This document shows, one piece after another, positions 47,282 to 58,250 of a DNA stretch of 64,000 bases. The translations under genes were made by a program, and so were the position numbers. Position 1 is the stretch's first letter; each line of letters begins with the position of its first letter. Below the pieces are notes generated by a model that was given only the letters and a program-made list of their open reading frames with translations, did not search any database and was not told where the DNA came from. The DNA is taken from NCBI GenBank assembly GCA_034440615.1, contig JAOTOM010004312.1:124001-188000 (forward strand). The letters are read 5' to 3'. Source of the stretch: Ashinkailepas kermadecensis (Eukaryota; Arthropoda; Thecostraca; Neolepadidae).

Positions 47282-47999
47282 CTGCCCCGGCCGCAATGGC
47301 CCAAGACAGTGGGCTCGTCACCGTTAGGTTTCCTCCGGGGGGTAAAGGTTAGTTGGGAGACAGAGAGTAGTTGGGGATATGGTGAGGGAGATTTTCCTTC
47401 TAGATTCGCAGGAGTGCTCCTCTAGGGTTCCTGGATCTCTTCGTGTCTTGACACAAAGGGCTGGGAAGATCGGTCAGAGGCGGGGGCAGTCACGCTCAGA
47501 GAACGCTAGCACCGATCCATTGAAACAGAAAGTTACCTGTGACCGATTCTAACCTATGTGTGTTGACGAGATGTGGTTGTGATGTGTGTTGTAGAGGTGG
47601 GATAGCAGGTATATGTAGTCAATTTGTTTTCTTGTTAAAACAAAAGTTATTTCAATGTATTTGATATTATTTTCTTGGACCGATTTCTTAGATAGAGGTA
47701 TATGAACTTAAAGTGCTTATATCTTTCATTTTCCAAAGGAATGAGTGTCAAATCAGAAAGCACCAGAAAAAACAACATTGTGATCAAAAATGGCCCAGGG
47801 ACTTCTTATGCATGTGTGCTATTTTAATGACGATTATTGTTTTTTTTAGGGTGCGTCAACCACATTGTGTTACATTGCACCCATAACAAGGTTACCTAAG
47901 CACGCGTCAGACTGTCACAAACGAATATAAAGCATCGGTAGCTATTAAGGCGCTTAATATAAAATCTGGGGAAACAAATAATCAGCTAGGCAGGTGCAT

Positions 48000-48747
48000 A
48001 TATTACATCAAATCACATCTCCGCTAAGAAGCACAAAACTGCTCCATTGGGTATAACTCGGGAATAATCTCCCAATAAGTCCTTTAACTTCAGAGCATTC
48101 GCATCATATCCGAAGTGGCGCCTACGTTATTATGTGTATGCTCGGCACGCCATCAGCACATGGTGCACAGTCAGCGCGGCATTACGCCTAACACATTTCG
48201 GCCTGTCGTCCCCGCACAATAAATACCTATGTGTTGCTAGAGTGTGACCAATTCTGAGACGACAGATGGCTACCTCGTCCCTTCTAGTTTGGCTGAAGGG
48301 CGAGGGCCACGGAGCTAAGTATGGTTTGATTTCCTTTAATTTGTTGAACTCCACTTGGTCCCATTTTCCCTGCCACTGTCTGATAATAAATGATGAGATA
48401 ATTGGGTAGTAGTCACTGGCAGGGAGTGGGAGAACGCGATTCCTTGGCGCTTGTGCTGCACGCCTTGCAGCCCTGTCGGCCAGCTCGTTACCACGGATTC
48501 CGACATGTGCTGGAATCCAGCAAAGCATGACCTGTTTTCCCATGCGATGCAGCGAAGTAAGGTGTGATAAAATGTCTCGTACGATGACATGTTGATGGCT
48601 AAAACTGCGCAACGCCACAAGACTGCTCAAAGAATCAGTCAAAATAAAATGACAAATATCGTCGTCAACCTCGATGTATGCAAAAGTTTTGCTGATGGCC
48701 ATCAACTCCTCAATGAAGACCGTGGCGTGTGGTGGCATTTTACACAA
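48000..48747 (-). pseudogene. RNase H tail of a second non-LTR retrotransposon
   Basis: The frame 48747-48130 begins inside an RNase H domain: FIEELMAISKTF (Glu), FILTDSLSSLVALRSF (Asp) and RGNELADRAARRA (Asp). The first Asp strand is missing, so it is 5'-truncated. It continues with LKEIKPYLAPWPSPFSQTRR, AICRLRIGHTLATHRYLLCG and CVRRNAALTVHHVLMAC, the C-terminal knuckle of R1/Jockey-like ORF2 proteins. After the stop at 48130 the frame stays meaningful (RRRHFGYDANALKLKDLLGD) to about 48005, so that stop is probably a mutation. Sequence differs clearly from the element at 37-47 kb. Confidence 0.88.
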
Positions 48748-48769
48748 ATCCTATAATTGTTGAGGGAAA

Positions 48770-49330
48770 GAATCAACTTAAATATAGGTATCACTCACTT
48801 GTTATCTCATGATAACCTCTCCTTTATACTAAGTTTGAGACATATACTTAAATTACACAGGTCAGGACATCGAGGAATCGTGCTCAAATCACCTAAACAA
48901 AAGCTATATAATGCCATTCCAAAAGACTTGATACTTTTCGTTAATAAAGTTGAACATGTTTTCCTATGACAAAAACTATGCTATTTTTTGACAAAAGGGA
49001 TTATGCTTGTATTCCAGACTAAGTTGTATGATAGAACAGAAGAAATGTACAAACTGGTTAGAATATTTTATATCCAGCCCACTACACAGGATAAAAAAAA
49101 TGTTTGAATGTAAATGTATCTAATGGATACATTTGTCACCTGATATCATTCTTTGTCCATTCTGTAAAACAATGTAGCTCATAAATGCACCATTTCAGTC
49201 AGCAGATCTGACCCAAATCATCTATTTCTCATATCTTTGACCCTAACTTAGTGTACCTATAACTCAGTGGTAAATGCTTGACATGAGGGTCTTATTGTGA
49301 TTGTTATTTCGGTGCACAAAGAACATATTT
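48770..49330. other. Non-coding, no recognisable feature
   Basis: AT-rich sequence with no supported gene, array or RNA. Confidence 0.45.
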
Positions 49331-49560
49331 TTTACCAACAAGCACAAAAATTGGTTGAAAAGCAAAATAATACCAAAAATGAGAATTTTCAATTGGTTCA
49401 TATACAATAACTAATTATTGAAAGCTTTAGAAATTGCAAGGTAACCTAGCATAAAATTATCTAGCCTAATCTATTTTCTCAGAGAAAAGTATCAAAATCT
49501 ATAAATAAAAGGACATAACCTAACCAGGCCTATCCATCTTTTTCTTTGGCAGAGTAAAAA
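49330..49560. repeat. Interspersed non-coding family, fragment F
   Basis: Contains AAGCAAAATAATACCAAAAA, a CCTAGCATAAAA word and a CATAACCTAACCAGGCCTA run in the same order as copies B-E. More diverged than the others. Confidence 0.5.
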
Positions 49561-49869
49561 CATTGTCAACATGCAAACGAAGCAGGAAAAACAAAACAAA
49601 GTAATCTTGCAAATGATGTAAGCATCAATAACACAAAAAGTTTCAGGATTACCCAGGGTTTTGGCTGGTGGGAACATTATGGTGGGCATAGCTGATAGTA
49701 GGAGACATTTGCTTATCTGCAAAGAGGCACGGTTGAGCAGTTCTTTCTTTAGATTTCTTCTATCAATTTCTTTGAAATGCTTGGAGCATACTCTCGGTTC
49801 CTCAACATTTGAGAACTTAGACATGTTTTATGGTACGCTAAGAGATTTTGCTAAGGCAGAAACCTGATA

Positions 49870-50850
49870 AAAATGGTGGAACCAGATTTCTTCTTTATAA
49901 AAGTTGCCTGCCCAGTGCCACCTCTCCTCTATGCTCTGGTACTGCACAGTAAGGCATGACACCTGAAACAGAGATGTGTTCCATTCAAACATTATATCTA
50001 GATGCTGAATTCATACTACAGGAAATCAGACTGCAACTCATGGAAAGTTTCAGGAAGGCATTCATAGCATGACGATTGTATTGTACATAAATATTCAATT
50101 ATGCATGTATAGACAATAATCCATGCAAGATTAATCAAGGAATAATGCACCATGCCCTGGGTCTAGCTGGCCTAGAAAAAGCTATGTTTTCAATGACTGT
50201 TGTATGTCAATGTAGGTAGGTAGGTACATTTTTTGAAAAAATAGGCTGCTCCTGGATTTTTGGAATCCAGAACACTGTCCTCTCCAGAAAATTGTTTCTT
50301 GTCTTCTCATCTGGAGGTTGAATCTCCTAAGTTACCTCCTATGTTTGCCAATGAGCTGCTGTGATCAAGTAAAAGTGTTCAAATTCAACGAAAGAGGGTG
50401 CAGATTAAGTTACGATGTATAAGGTTTGAACAAAAATATTCTCCATACTGGATGACTACAAAATATTCCTCTCAACATGCAAGATTACAATGCACAAATC
50501 CAGCCTTGCCTATGCATGATAAAAATATGTGTCGGAACAAATGTTCACTGGAAAGAACAGGACACGATTAATAGCTCAGTCAGCAGAGGATAAATATATT
50601 TGCTGAGGAAAAATAAAAGTAACCATTGCGTATGATTTGAGAAAAGTTGTCTGCAACCATATTGATACCATACTAAAAAACCTTCGGATGACGTCATGCG
50701 GGCTTGAAGGAAAACTTCGATCTACCTTCTAGTAAAGGTATCTTGGCCCTACGGATCCTCTAGGCAGGCAGCAACCGTCTGCGCTTGACATGCATCGAGC
50801 CATGCCAGAACGTCAATAATGTCGCAAAGCTTCATGTCAAAAGGTAAAAA
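49870..50850. other. Non-coding, no recognisable feature
   Basis: No supported gene. The right end leads into the 177-bp array. Confidence 0.4.
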
Positions 50851-51565
50851 GTGACAGGGTTAAACATCTATAAAAGTAGTCGAGTATGGCATCAGAAGGC
50901 AGCTGATTTTATGCCGGTTTATTTCAGACCATTGGAAATTAATTCGCTAGTGTAGAACATCTGATATGCAATTTACAGGAATACAATGTGATAACTTGAG
51001 ACACAAATCCTGGAATTGAGTGCAAAAATAACAGGGTTAAATGTCTATAAAAGTAGTCGAGTATGGCATGAGAAGGCAGCGGATTTTATGCCGGTTTATT
51101 TAAGACCATTGGAAAGGAATTCGGTAATGTAGAACATCTGATATACCATTTAAAGGAATATAATGTGATAGTTCGATATGCAAATCCTTGAATTGAGTGC
51201 AAAAATGACAGGGTTAGAAAACTATAAAAGTAGTGCAGTATGGCATCATAAGGCAGCGGATTTCATGCCTGTTTATTTAAGACCATTGGAAATTAATTCG
51301 GTAATGTAGAACATCTGATATACAATATAAAGTGATGCAATGTGATAATTTGGGACAAAAATTCTGGAATTGAGTGCAAAAGTGACAGGGTTAAACCTTC
51401 ATGGAAGTTATTCAAGATGATATAAAAATGTAGCATGTTCAATTTTCGTTTAGTTAAGAATATTGGAAATTGTCAGGACGTCACACAGAAGATGTATGAC
51501 ACGTGTTTATCACAAGATGTTGAGTGGCCAATTGCTCCCATTTTACTTTAAGGGCAAAGTGATAG
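50851..51565. repeat. 177-bp satellite-like tandem array
   Basis: The landmark ACAGGGTTA occurs at 50854, 51031, 51208 and 51385, exactly 177 bp apart. The three full monomers share AAGGCAGCGGATTTTATGCC, TTTAAGACCATTGGAAA and GTAGAACATCTGATATACCA with few changes. A clearly more diverged monomer follows (51385-51557), and traces of another (GACCATTGGAAATTACTTGC) continue to about 51670. Each of the first three units contains CTATAAAAGTAG. Monomer length near one nucleosome repeat is typical of satellites. Confidence 0.93.
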
Positions 51566-51569
51566 GGTG

Positions 51570-51970
51570 ACATTATTTGATAATAAAACGAACTACACAT
51601 CATAAGAGAGCTTGTTTCAATATTGTTCCAATTGGACCATTGGAAATTACTTGCACCTCATCTAGAAACCAGAATATAACATTAATCAAAGCAAGCCCAC
51701 TCTGGTGGTGTTCCTTCACAAACCCACCACCAGAGCGGCGACGCAGGTATTATGTCCGCTTATTACGCCTAACGATATGCTCTGACCAAGGCTGTGACTC
51801 AGGTAAATGTTATCCCTGTTTGGAAGTGCAGCGGGGTGGACCTGGGCCCCAGTTAGCAACTGAGATTCACTGATTGAAATACAAAAATAATCTTTTTAGC
51901 ATGCAATATCCTAATTTTTTATTTTGTTTGGTAATGTTTTTCATCACATTTGTTTTGGGCTAGACCACCC
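51570..51970. other. Diverged satellite edge and non-coding DNA
   Basis: The first 100 bp hold a degenerate satellite monomer; the rest shows no gene or array. Confidence 0.45.
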
Positions 51971-52274
51971 CTAGGCAAATTGGTAAATTTGTGCTTTGAA
52001 GTGTTTTATCTATTGTTGGAATTTATCATTACTGTAATGCTTATGAATGTGACTAAGATAATCGGACCACTGATTTTCTGTTCAAATGTATACTTTTCAG
52101 GTTGTGAGCAAAATAACACCAAAACAGTGCTATTCAGGTAAAGACATAAAGACATAACAGATCAGTGCAACTATGAGCCACAAGGGCCCTTCTTGGTTGC
52201 ATTCTGTACACTGAACCAGTTGTCCATCAAATGTGTTGATCAACTCTCCCTGGAATACAGAAAAACAAGCCCCC

Positions 52275-55231
52275 TATTCTTATAAAGATTGTCTATGCTG
52301 TTCTTAAAGATGTTCAGTGTGTTGCTACTGACAATGGTTTCAGGCAGCTGGTTCCAGTGTTCTACTACCCTGTTGGTGAAGAAGGACTGTCTTAACCTTG
52401 TCCTGCTGTGATTAACTTTAATTTTGAATTGATGACCTCTAATTGCATCATTTCTGTTAAATTCAAACAGTTTCCTGAGATGACCCTATTCCTGACCATG
52501 AACAAATTTAAAGACCTCGATGAGATCTCCTCTCAGCCTTCTATATCTAAGTGAAAACATATTCAATTTCTTCAATCTTTCCTCATATGCCAGGTTGCCC
52601 ATACCATTCACCATTTTTGTTGCCCTCTTTTGTACTCTCTCTAAAAGCCAACAATCTTTTTCATAACTAGGGGACCAAGCTTGGACACAATATTCCAGAT
52701 GTGGCCTGACATATGCACAATAAAGCTTCCTGATGACTTCCTCACTTTTGTATGATACATTCCTATTTATTGCCCCAAGCATTCTTAGTGCCTTCTTCCT
52801 GGCTTCTTGGGTCTGTTCTGATGCCCCCAATTTTGTGTTAAAAATAACACCTAAGTCCTTCTGCTGAGTCACAGATAGTACTTGGCCACCCATCAAGTAT
52901 GGAGCCTTGATATGCTGCCTACCTACATGCATGATTTTGCACTTATCAAAATTAAATTTCATTTGCCATTTTTTGGACCACTTCACAAGCTTGTCTGTCT
53001 TTCTGCAGCAAGACCTGCTCATTGTGCCCTGTTATTGCCCTAAAGACCTTCGAATCATCTGCAAATTTCAAAACCTTACTGCTTAGGCCACTTTCAATGT
53101 TATTTACAAACATAATGAACAATAGTGGTCCCAGTACTGACCCTTGGGGGACTCCACTAAGAAGATTTTGCCATGATGATTTTGTACCGTTTAGCATCAC
53201 TCTCTGCTGACTATCTGAGAGCCACAACCCTATCCATTTTAGGATGTTACCCACAATACCATGGGCCTGAGGCTGCATCATTAACCATTTATGAGGTACC
53301 TTGTCAAAGGCCTTGCTAAAGTCAAGATATGCTACATCAACCTGATTTCCCTTATCAAATTGTTCTGTAGCAAAATTAAAAAAGTCCAAGAGATTTGTGA
53401 GACACGATCACCCTTTTCTAAACCCATGTGAGTATCTTGAATCACTGTTTCCTTCCAGAAAACTAACTATTTTATCCTTGATAATTGATTCAAGTACCTT
53501 GCAGACTAGTGATGTGAGGCTTACTGGCCTATGGTTTTCAACTTTCCCTCTTTCTTCTTTCTTGAAAACAGGAACTACATTCCCTTTCCAATCGGTTGGA
53601 ATTTCATTTTGTGAAACTGATCTACAAAATATTATACTGAGTGGAATTGCCAATTCTTTTTCAGCTTCCTGCAATACCCTAGCATAGATTCCATCAGGTC
53701 CTGCTGCCTTGTTTGGCTTTATTTTCCTGACATAATTCAAAACAACATCACTGTCAATGAAATCAACATCATGTAACTGATCACCTGTTGCTGGGCTGTG
53801 GTTCACAGTTAGCAGATTTGTCACATCCTCCAATGTAAACACTGATTTAAACTGCTTGCTCAATTCCTGAACCATCTCACTATCCTCACTCAATATAATC
53901 CCATTTACTTCCAGTGGACCAATTGTGCTTGAAACTTTACTTATCTTGTAGAAACTAAAGAACTTTTTACTGTCCCCATTACAGTTCCTAGCCAAATCCA
54001 ATTCTTTTGCTCGCTTTGCTGCTCTGGTTTTCTGTTTCACAGCGTCTCTAGCTTTTTGATACAACCTTAGATTTACTATATTTGAAGCTTCCTTAAATAC
54101 TCTAAATGCATCTTTCTTAGCCTTAATTGCTATTGTCAAATCTGGTGTAAGCCATGCTGGCTTTCCTTCTCTTCTTTTGCACCTTTGCTTTTTGGGGACA
54201 TGTCTAATCTGAATTTCCCTCAAGTAAGATTTGAACTTTTCCCACGTTTCACAGGCATTTAAATCGGATAATTCCTCTTCCCATTTTATGGCACTTAAAG
54301 CTGCTCTCATGCAGTCAAAGTCTGCCCTGTTAAAATTTGGAACCTTTGCCAAATTATCCTTGATTGTCCCTGCTACATGTGCCTTGAATCTCACTATGTT
54401 ATGGTCACTTCTTCCCAGAGTTTCTCCTACAGTCAAGTCTTGAACTAAATCACTTAAATCCGAGAAGACAAGGTCCAAGAATGAGCCCTGCCTAGTTGGT
54501 TCTGTTACAAACTGGTGTAAGAACAGGTCCTCTTCAAGGCATTTCCTAAACAGTTTACATGCTGGGAAGCCAACACCAACATTTTCATATCCTTTTAGAT
54601 TAAAGTCACCAAGAATAAGCCATTTCCTCTGAAAGTTTCTACTGATTTCCTCACAAATCACCTTATCAAGCTCCAGTTGCTGAGAATGTGGCAAGGTTCC
54701 TGATCGGTACAAAGCTCCTATTCTCAGTTTATTGCTGTTGCCTTTTCCCACAGAAACATCAAGCCAAATGGACTCCACAGACACATTTTTTACCCCATCT
54801 GCTACTTTTTGAGAACTGAATAAGCTATTCACATACAGCATTACGCCACCCCCTTTCACTGCTGGACCCCTGTTGCATGAAAACATATTGTATCCCTGGA
54901 TCTCATAGTCCTGCAAGTTATCCCCAAAATACCCCTCACTGACCCATGCCTCAGTAATGCAAACAAAATATGGTTCCTCATCAGCAACATAACACTTGAA
55001 CTCGTCAAATTTGGATCGAATACTCTGAGCATTAAGCATCATACACTTAAGAAATGTTCCATAACCATCTTTGGTTTTTTCATGCTGAGTAGCTCTATCA
55101 TCTCTGGATGAGCTACCACTCTGCCCCCTTGATCTACTGCCATCCCTATTTGCTGACTGTGAGGTTCTATTGCCTATGCTGTCACTATTGGCATATTCAT
55201 GAGATGGTAATGCCACTTCTTCCCTCCCCAC
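52275..55231 (-). pseudogene. CR1-like ORF2: endonuclease and reverse transcriptase
   Basis: The frame from 55231 shows the endonuclease (MMLNAQSIRSKFDEFK, ITEAWVSEGYF, LILGDFNLKG, LGRSDHNIVRF) then the RT (KIKPNKAAGPDGIYARVLQE, WKGNVVPVFKKEERG, YLDFSKAFDKVPHKWL, GVPQGSVLGPLLFIMFVNNI and LKFADDSKVF). A TGA at 53408-53410 interrupts HGFRKG_SCLTNLL in frame. A frame change near 53000 leads to the WSKKWQMKFNFDKCKIMHVG part. A TAG at 52486-52488 replaces the Gln seen in the 7.3 kb copy. The tail NRVVEHWNQLPETIVSS ends the protein. Only three lesions in about 980 codons suggest a moderately young copy. Confidence 0.92.
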
Positions 55232-55239
55232 CCCATTAT

Positions 55240-56198
55240 CTAGTTTCCCTGAAGGACATGTTCATACACTTTACTTAACACTTGCACCCCCTTCTCGGAG
55301 AAGTGCAGGCCATCCCTTTGATAGAGGTCCCATGAACTATAAAACCTGCACCACTTGTCAACAAAGGTCAAACCTAACTCATTGCAGAGCCCACCCACCC
55401 TGGCATTGGCTGCCAGTGCCCTAGAGCTCCACTCAGGGGAGACTTCAGCCCTGGGCAGAATAGCTGTCACAATAACTCTGCTTTTGCTCTGATTCAGGGT
55501 GGCCAGAAGGGCCCTGTAGTCCTGCAGCAGCTCCTCACTCCTAGCAGGACCTACATTGTTCACTCCTACCTGCACTATAACTGTACTAAACTGGTCCTCA
55601 CTGGTGGCCTGTGCCACCACTGGGACCAGGTCTCTAACCTTGGCACCAGGCCTGGTGATGCATCTCCTGCCTCTCCTACCTTTACAGAAAACTATCTAAA
55701 TGCCGCACCCGAGAGTCCTACCACAAGTACAGTCTCCTTGCTGCTATCACTGCTATCACTATCCTGCGGGCAGTCCTCCAGTGCCTGGAACCTATTGGAT
55801 GTTATTACTCCTGCCTCTTGAGCTGCTTCACTAGGTTGCTTCCCACTCCTACCACCTACCACCTGCCACTCACTGCCCCCTTGCTTAGGCTCACTCCTCC
55901 AAATCCTCCACCCCTGACTTTAAACCACTGCCCCTCCTGTGCGCTACAACTAGAAATCTTCTGTTCACTAGGAATACTTCTCTCTTCAGATCTCCCTGCC
56001 ACCTCCACAGCAGGGGAAGCTACAGTTACCTGGTGGCCTGTGACCACCTGGGCATAGGATGCCCCTGCTACAGACTGCCCCTTACATGTTACCCTTTCTG
56101 GCCAGCCCTGTGAAGCAAGGGGAAGCTTTGAGCTTGGAAAGCTCTGCCTTAAGGGCCCTAACCTCATCCTCTAGCACCTGCATCCTGGTAGTAACCAT
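55240..56198 (-). pseudogene. CR1-like ORF1 with coiled coil and SGNH esterase domain
   Basis: An ATG at 56198 opens a short coiled coil (MQVLEDEVRALKAELSKLKA), then the frame is lost; fragments continue in other frames. The open part 55620-55240 encodes the back half of an SGNH-hydrolase fold: VIVQVGVNNVG in the position of the GxND block, VIVTAILPRAEVSPEWSS, LTFVDKWCRFYSSW and RDGLHFSEKGVQVLSKV, which supplies the catalytic Asp-His pair. In CR1 elements this esterase has been proposed to act on lipids or membranes. The usual Asp in the GxND block reads Asn here. Confidence 0.8.
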
Positions 56199-56699
56199 CC
56201 TAAAGGCTGCAGCTTATTCCTAGATTGCGATTGAAAAGTAACTTGCTGCAGAATGATTTACCAAATAACAGAGCAGAGCGAAATAACCAACAAAGCTTAG
56301 GTCTATGCTAGTTCCTAACTATGCAGCACTTACAAGCATCATAGCATAAAAGAAATGTTTAAGGAATCAAACACAAATGCAGCATTAGCCTAACCTCTAC
56401 TTGAATAATTTTCTTAAATATAAATTTCAAGCAAACCATTCTCTTAAAATTTTGAACCTAAAAAAAACAGCCCAACTTAATATACAAACTCAAATTGCGA
56501 AGATGGATATGGAAATGAGCTGCAATTTTTTTGGAATCAAATATTGCAGATATTTTCCAGCTTAAAAGAATAAACTAGCATAACCTAACCAAACCCAACC
56601 TGTTTATTTCCTTTATGGAGGAAATTATGTGTAAAACTTGTCTTGTTACCACTGTAAGGCACAATAATACCAGAAAATCCTGGCTGTGCTACTGATGTA

Positions 56700-58250
56700 G
56701 TTCTACTTGAATTACAGCAGGGGAGGGTGTGAAGTGGATATGCCAAAACTGAGAAGCAAATTTGTGCTGGGCTTTTGATTTCATTCTAATAACTCCACAA
56801 GATCCTGCACCTGTCAGTACTTACCCCAGAAATAAATATGATTTTATGATTTGATGCACTTGTACTTGCTTATATAGACTAACACCTTTTTGTCGGTTTA
56901 ATTGTGTGCAAAATTCAAGTTTAATGTTGCCTGCAGTTCCTTATTATGGCTTGCTTTACATTGAAACGCACCTGATTTTGAAGCTTTATTTTCAGCCAGG
57001 TATCTTTCAGCCATGTAAACATTGTGTTGCTGCTGCTCAAATATAATTATCCATTAACTGTGCCAATGAAAATGAAGTTGCTGAGCAATAGTGAAAATGG
57101 AACAAAATACACCATAAGTACTCAAGGACAAAGCACCATAACCAGATTTACAAATCTGCCTGTGAGGGGGTGCTTGTTTAATTTTTGAAGCTGATATTCA
57201 TGAAAACATGAATGGATATAATTGTTAGAAGTGCAATAGTTATAATTGCTTTGAGTTCTTAATGAAAATCCCTATCTCAGAATGCTCAAACATCAATGAC
57301 AGGTTCATGCATTTGAGGTATTTAAGCCTTCCATACAGAGAACAATTTATCAACACCTAATGCTGAGCATAATATACCACAGTTTGGGTGACATCCTTTG
57401 CTGTGTCAACATTTCTCTTCTGATAGTTATAACGCCAAGGAAAAGATGGCCAGATGGGTGCCACCTGTTCCCCCTGCCCCACACAATCATTGATGTTGCA
57501 CCTGAACGACTAATGGCATATCTTGTTTTAGTGGCAATGCCAGATGTAGTAGTAGTGCTACCTTCATTAATATGAAACCTTTAGTATGTTTTTTTAGGAT
57601 GTATCAGCTACCCAGTATGGGTCCGCTGGTCGCCCATGGATCGGCCTTACATTTATTGTGCTGTGTGGTGAATATTAATAAGTGTCTGCCTGATTGTCAT
57701 ATACTTTTCAATGCCCGTCACATTTGTTTAGTGACAGCCTGATTCTGGTGTCTCTTTGATATGCATGGGAATACACTCATCAAGGGGATGTTTATTATTT
57801 TATCTTATGGTGCAATTGCTCCTACAATTTGCAATGACAGGCTAACTGATAAATGCAACCAGACCTGCACCTGGTTTGGAAACTGAGTGATGTTAGCTCA
57901 CATCACAGGTCACTTCATGATTTGTTGAACCTTGCATGCAGCCTTTAATGGTTTTACTGATTGATCACTATATGAGTTGATCTCCAGCACCTATTATTGC
58001 TATATTTATCTGTATGCAAAGCCCTGTGTCTGAGTTAATATTTAATACTAAGAATGATGCACATACACTTCTTGCTGTGCTCTCTGCCTATCTGGCTAGG
58101 GCATTGAGCATTTAATGACCTTATCTTGGACAAGCTGTGAACTCTGAACTTACCCCAAGCAATGAACCATGCAACTGTATGCCATGGCTGGCAAACACAG
58201 CTGGTTCACTCCACAGAATCTGAATAACTCTCCAATTTCTCCCTCCTCAG
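56700..58250. other. Non-coding upstream of the candidate host gene
   Basis: AT-rich sequence without a recognised exon, array or RNA. An earlier exon of the 58-61 kb gene must end with one base of a split codon; I did not find a convincing one here. Confidence 0.4.

Larger units (their letters stand above)
36400..47560 (-). mobile_element. I/Jockey-type non-LTR retrotransposon, split by a hAT insertion
   Basis: On the minus strand, in order: 5' UTR (about 47500-47185), gag-like ORF1 (about 47182-45340), then ORF2 with endonuclease, reverse transcriptase, RNase H and a C-terminal Cys motif (45331-36904), then a 3' UTR. A 4.69-kb hAT element lies between the RT and RNase H regions. The RNase H domain and the three-knuckle gag point to the I/Jockey group; clade is uncertain. 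Outer boundaries are approximate because I could not find a target duplication or poly-A end. Confidence 0.8.
52138..56330 (-). mobile_element. CR1-like non-LTR retrotransposon, nearly full length
   Basis: On the minus strand: ORF1 from 56198 (coiled coil, frameshifted linker, SGNH esterase to 55240), ORF2 from 55231 (endonuclease, RT, tail) and a short 3' UTR ending in an 8-bp (TTTATGTC)n microsatellite at 52138-52160. An esterase in ORF1 and a terminal microsatellite are hallmarks of the CR1/L2 group. The 5' boundary is approximate. Confidence 0.88.
51975..56690. repeat. Interspersed non-coding family, copy E (split by CR1-like insertion)
   Basis: Left part 51975-52137 (TTGGTAAATTTGTGC, GCTTATGAATGTGAC, GTATACTTTTCAGGTTG) and right part from about 56330 (CATCATAGCATAAAAGAAATG to CTTGTCTTGTTACCACTGTA) join to a typical family member. 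The CR1-like element occupies the gap. Confidence 0.7.

Noticed and set aside
50851..51565. CRISPR-like array
   Set aside because: Units are 177 bp and contiguous with no unique spacers of CRISPR size; the genome is eukaryotic.
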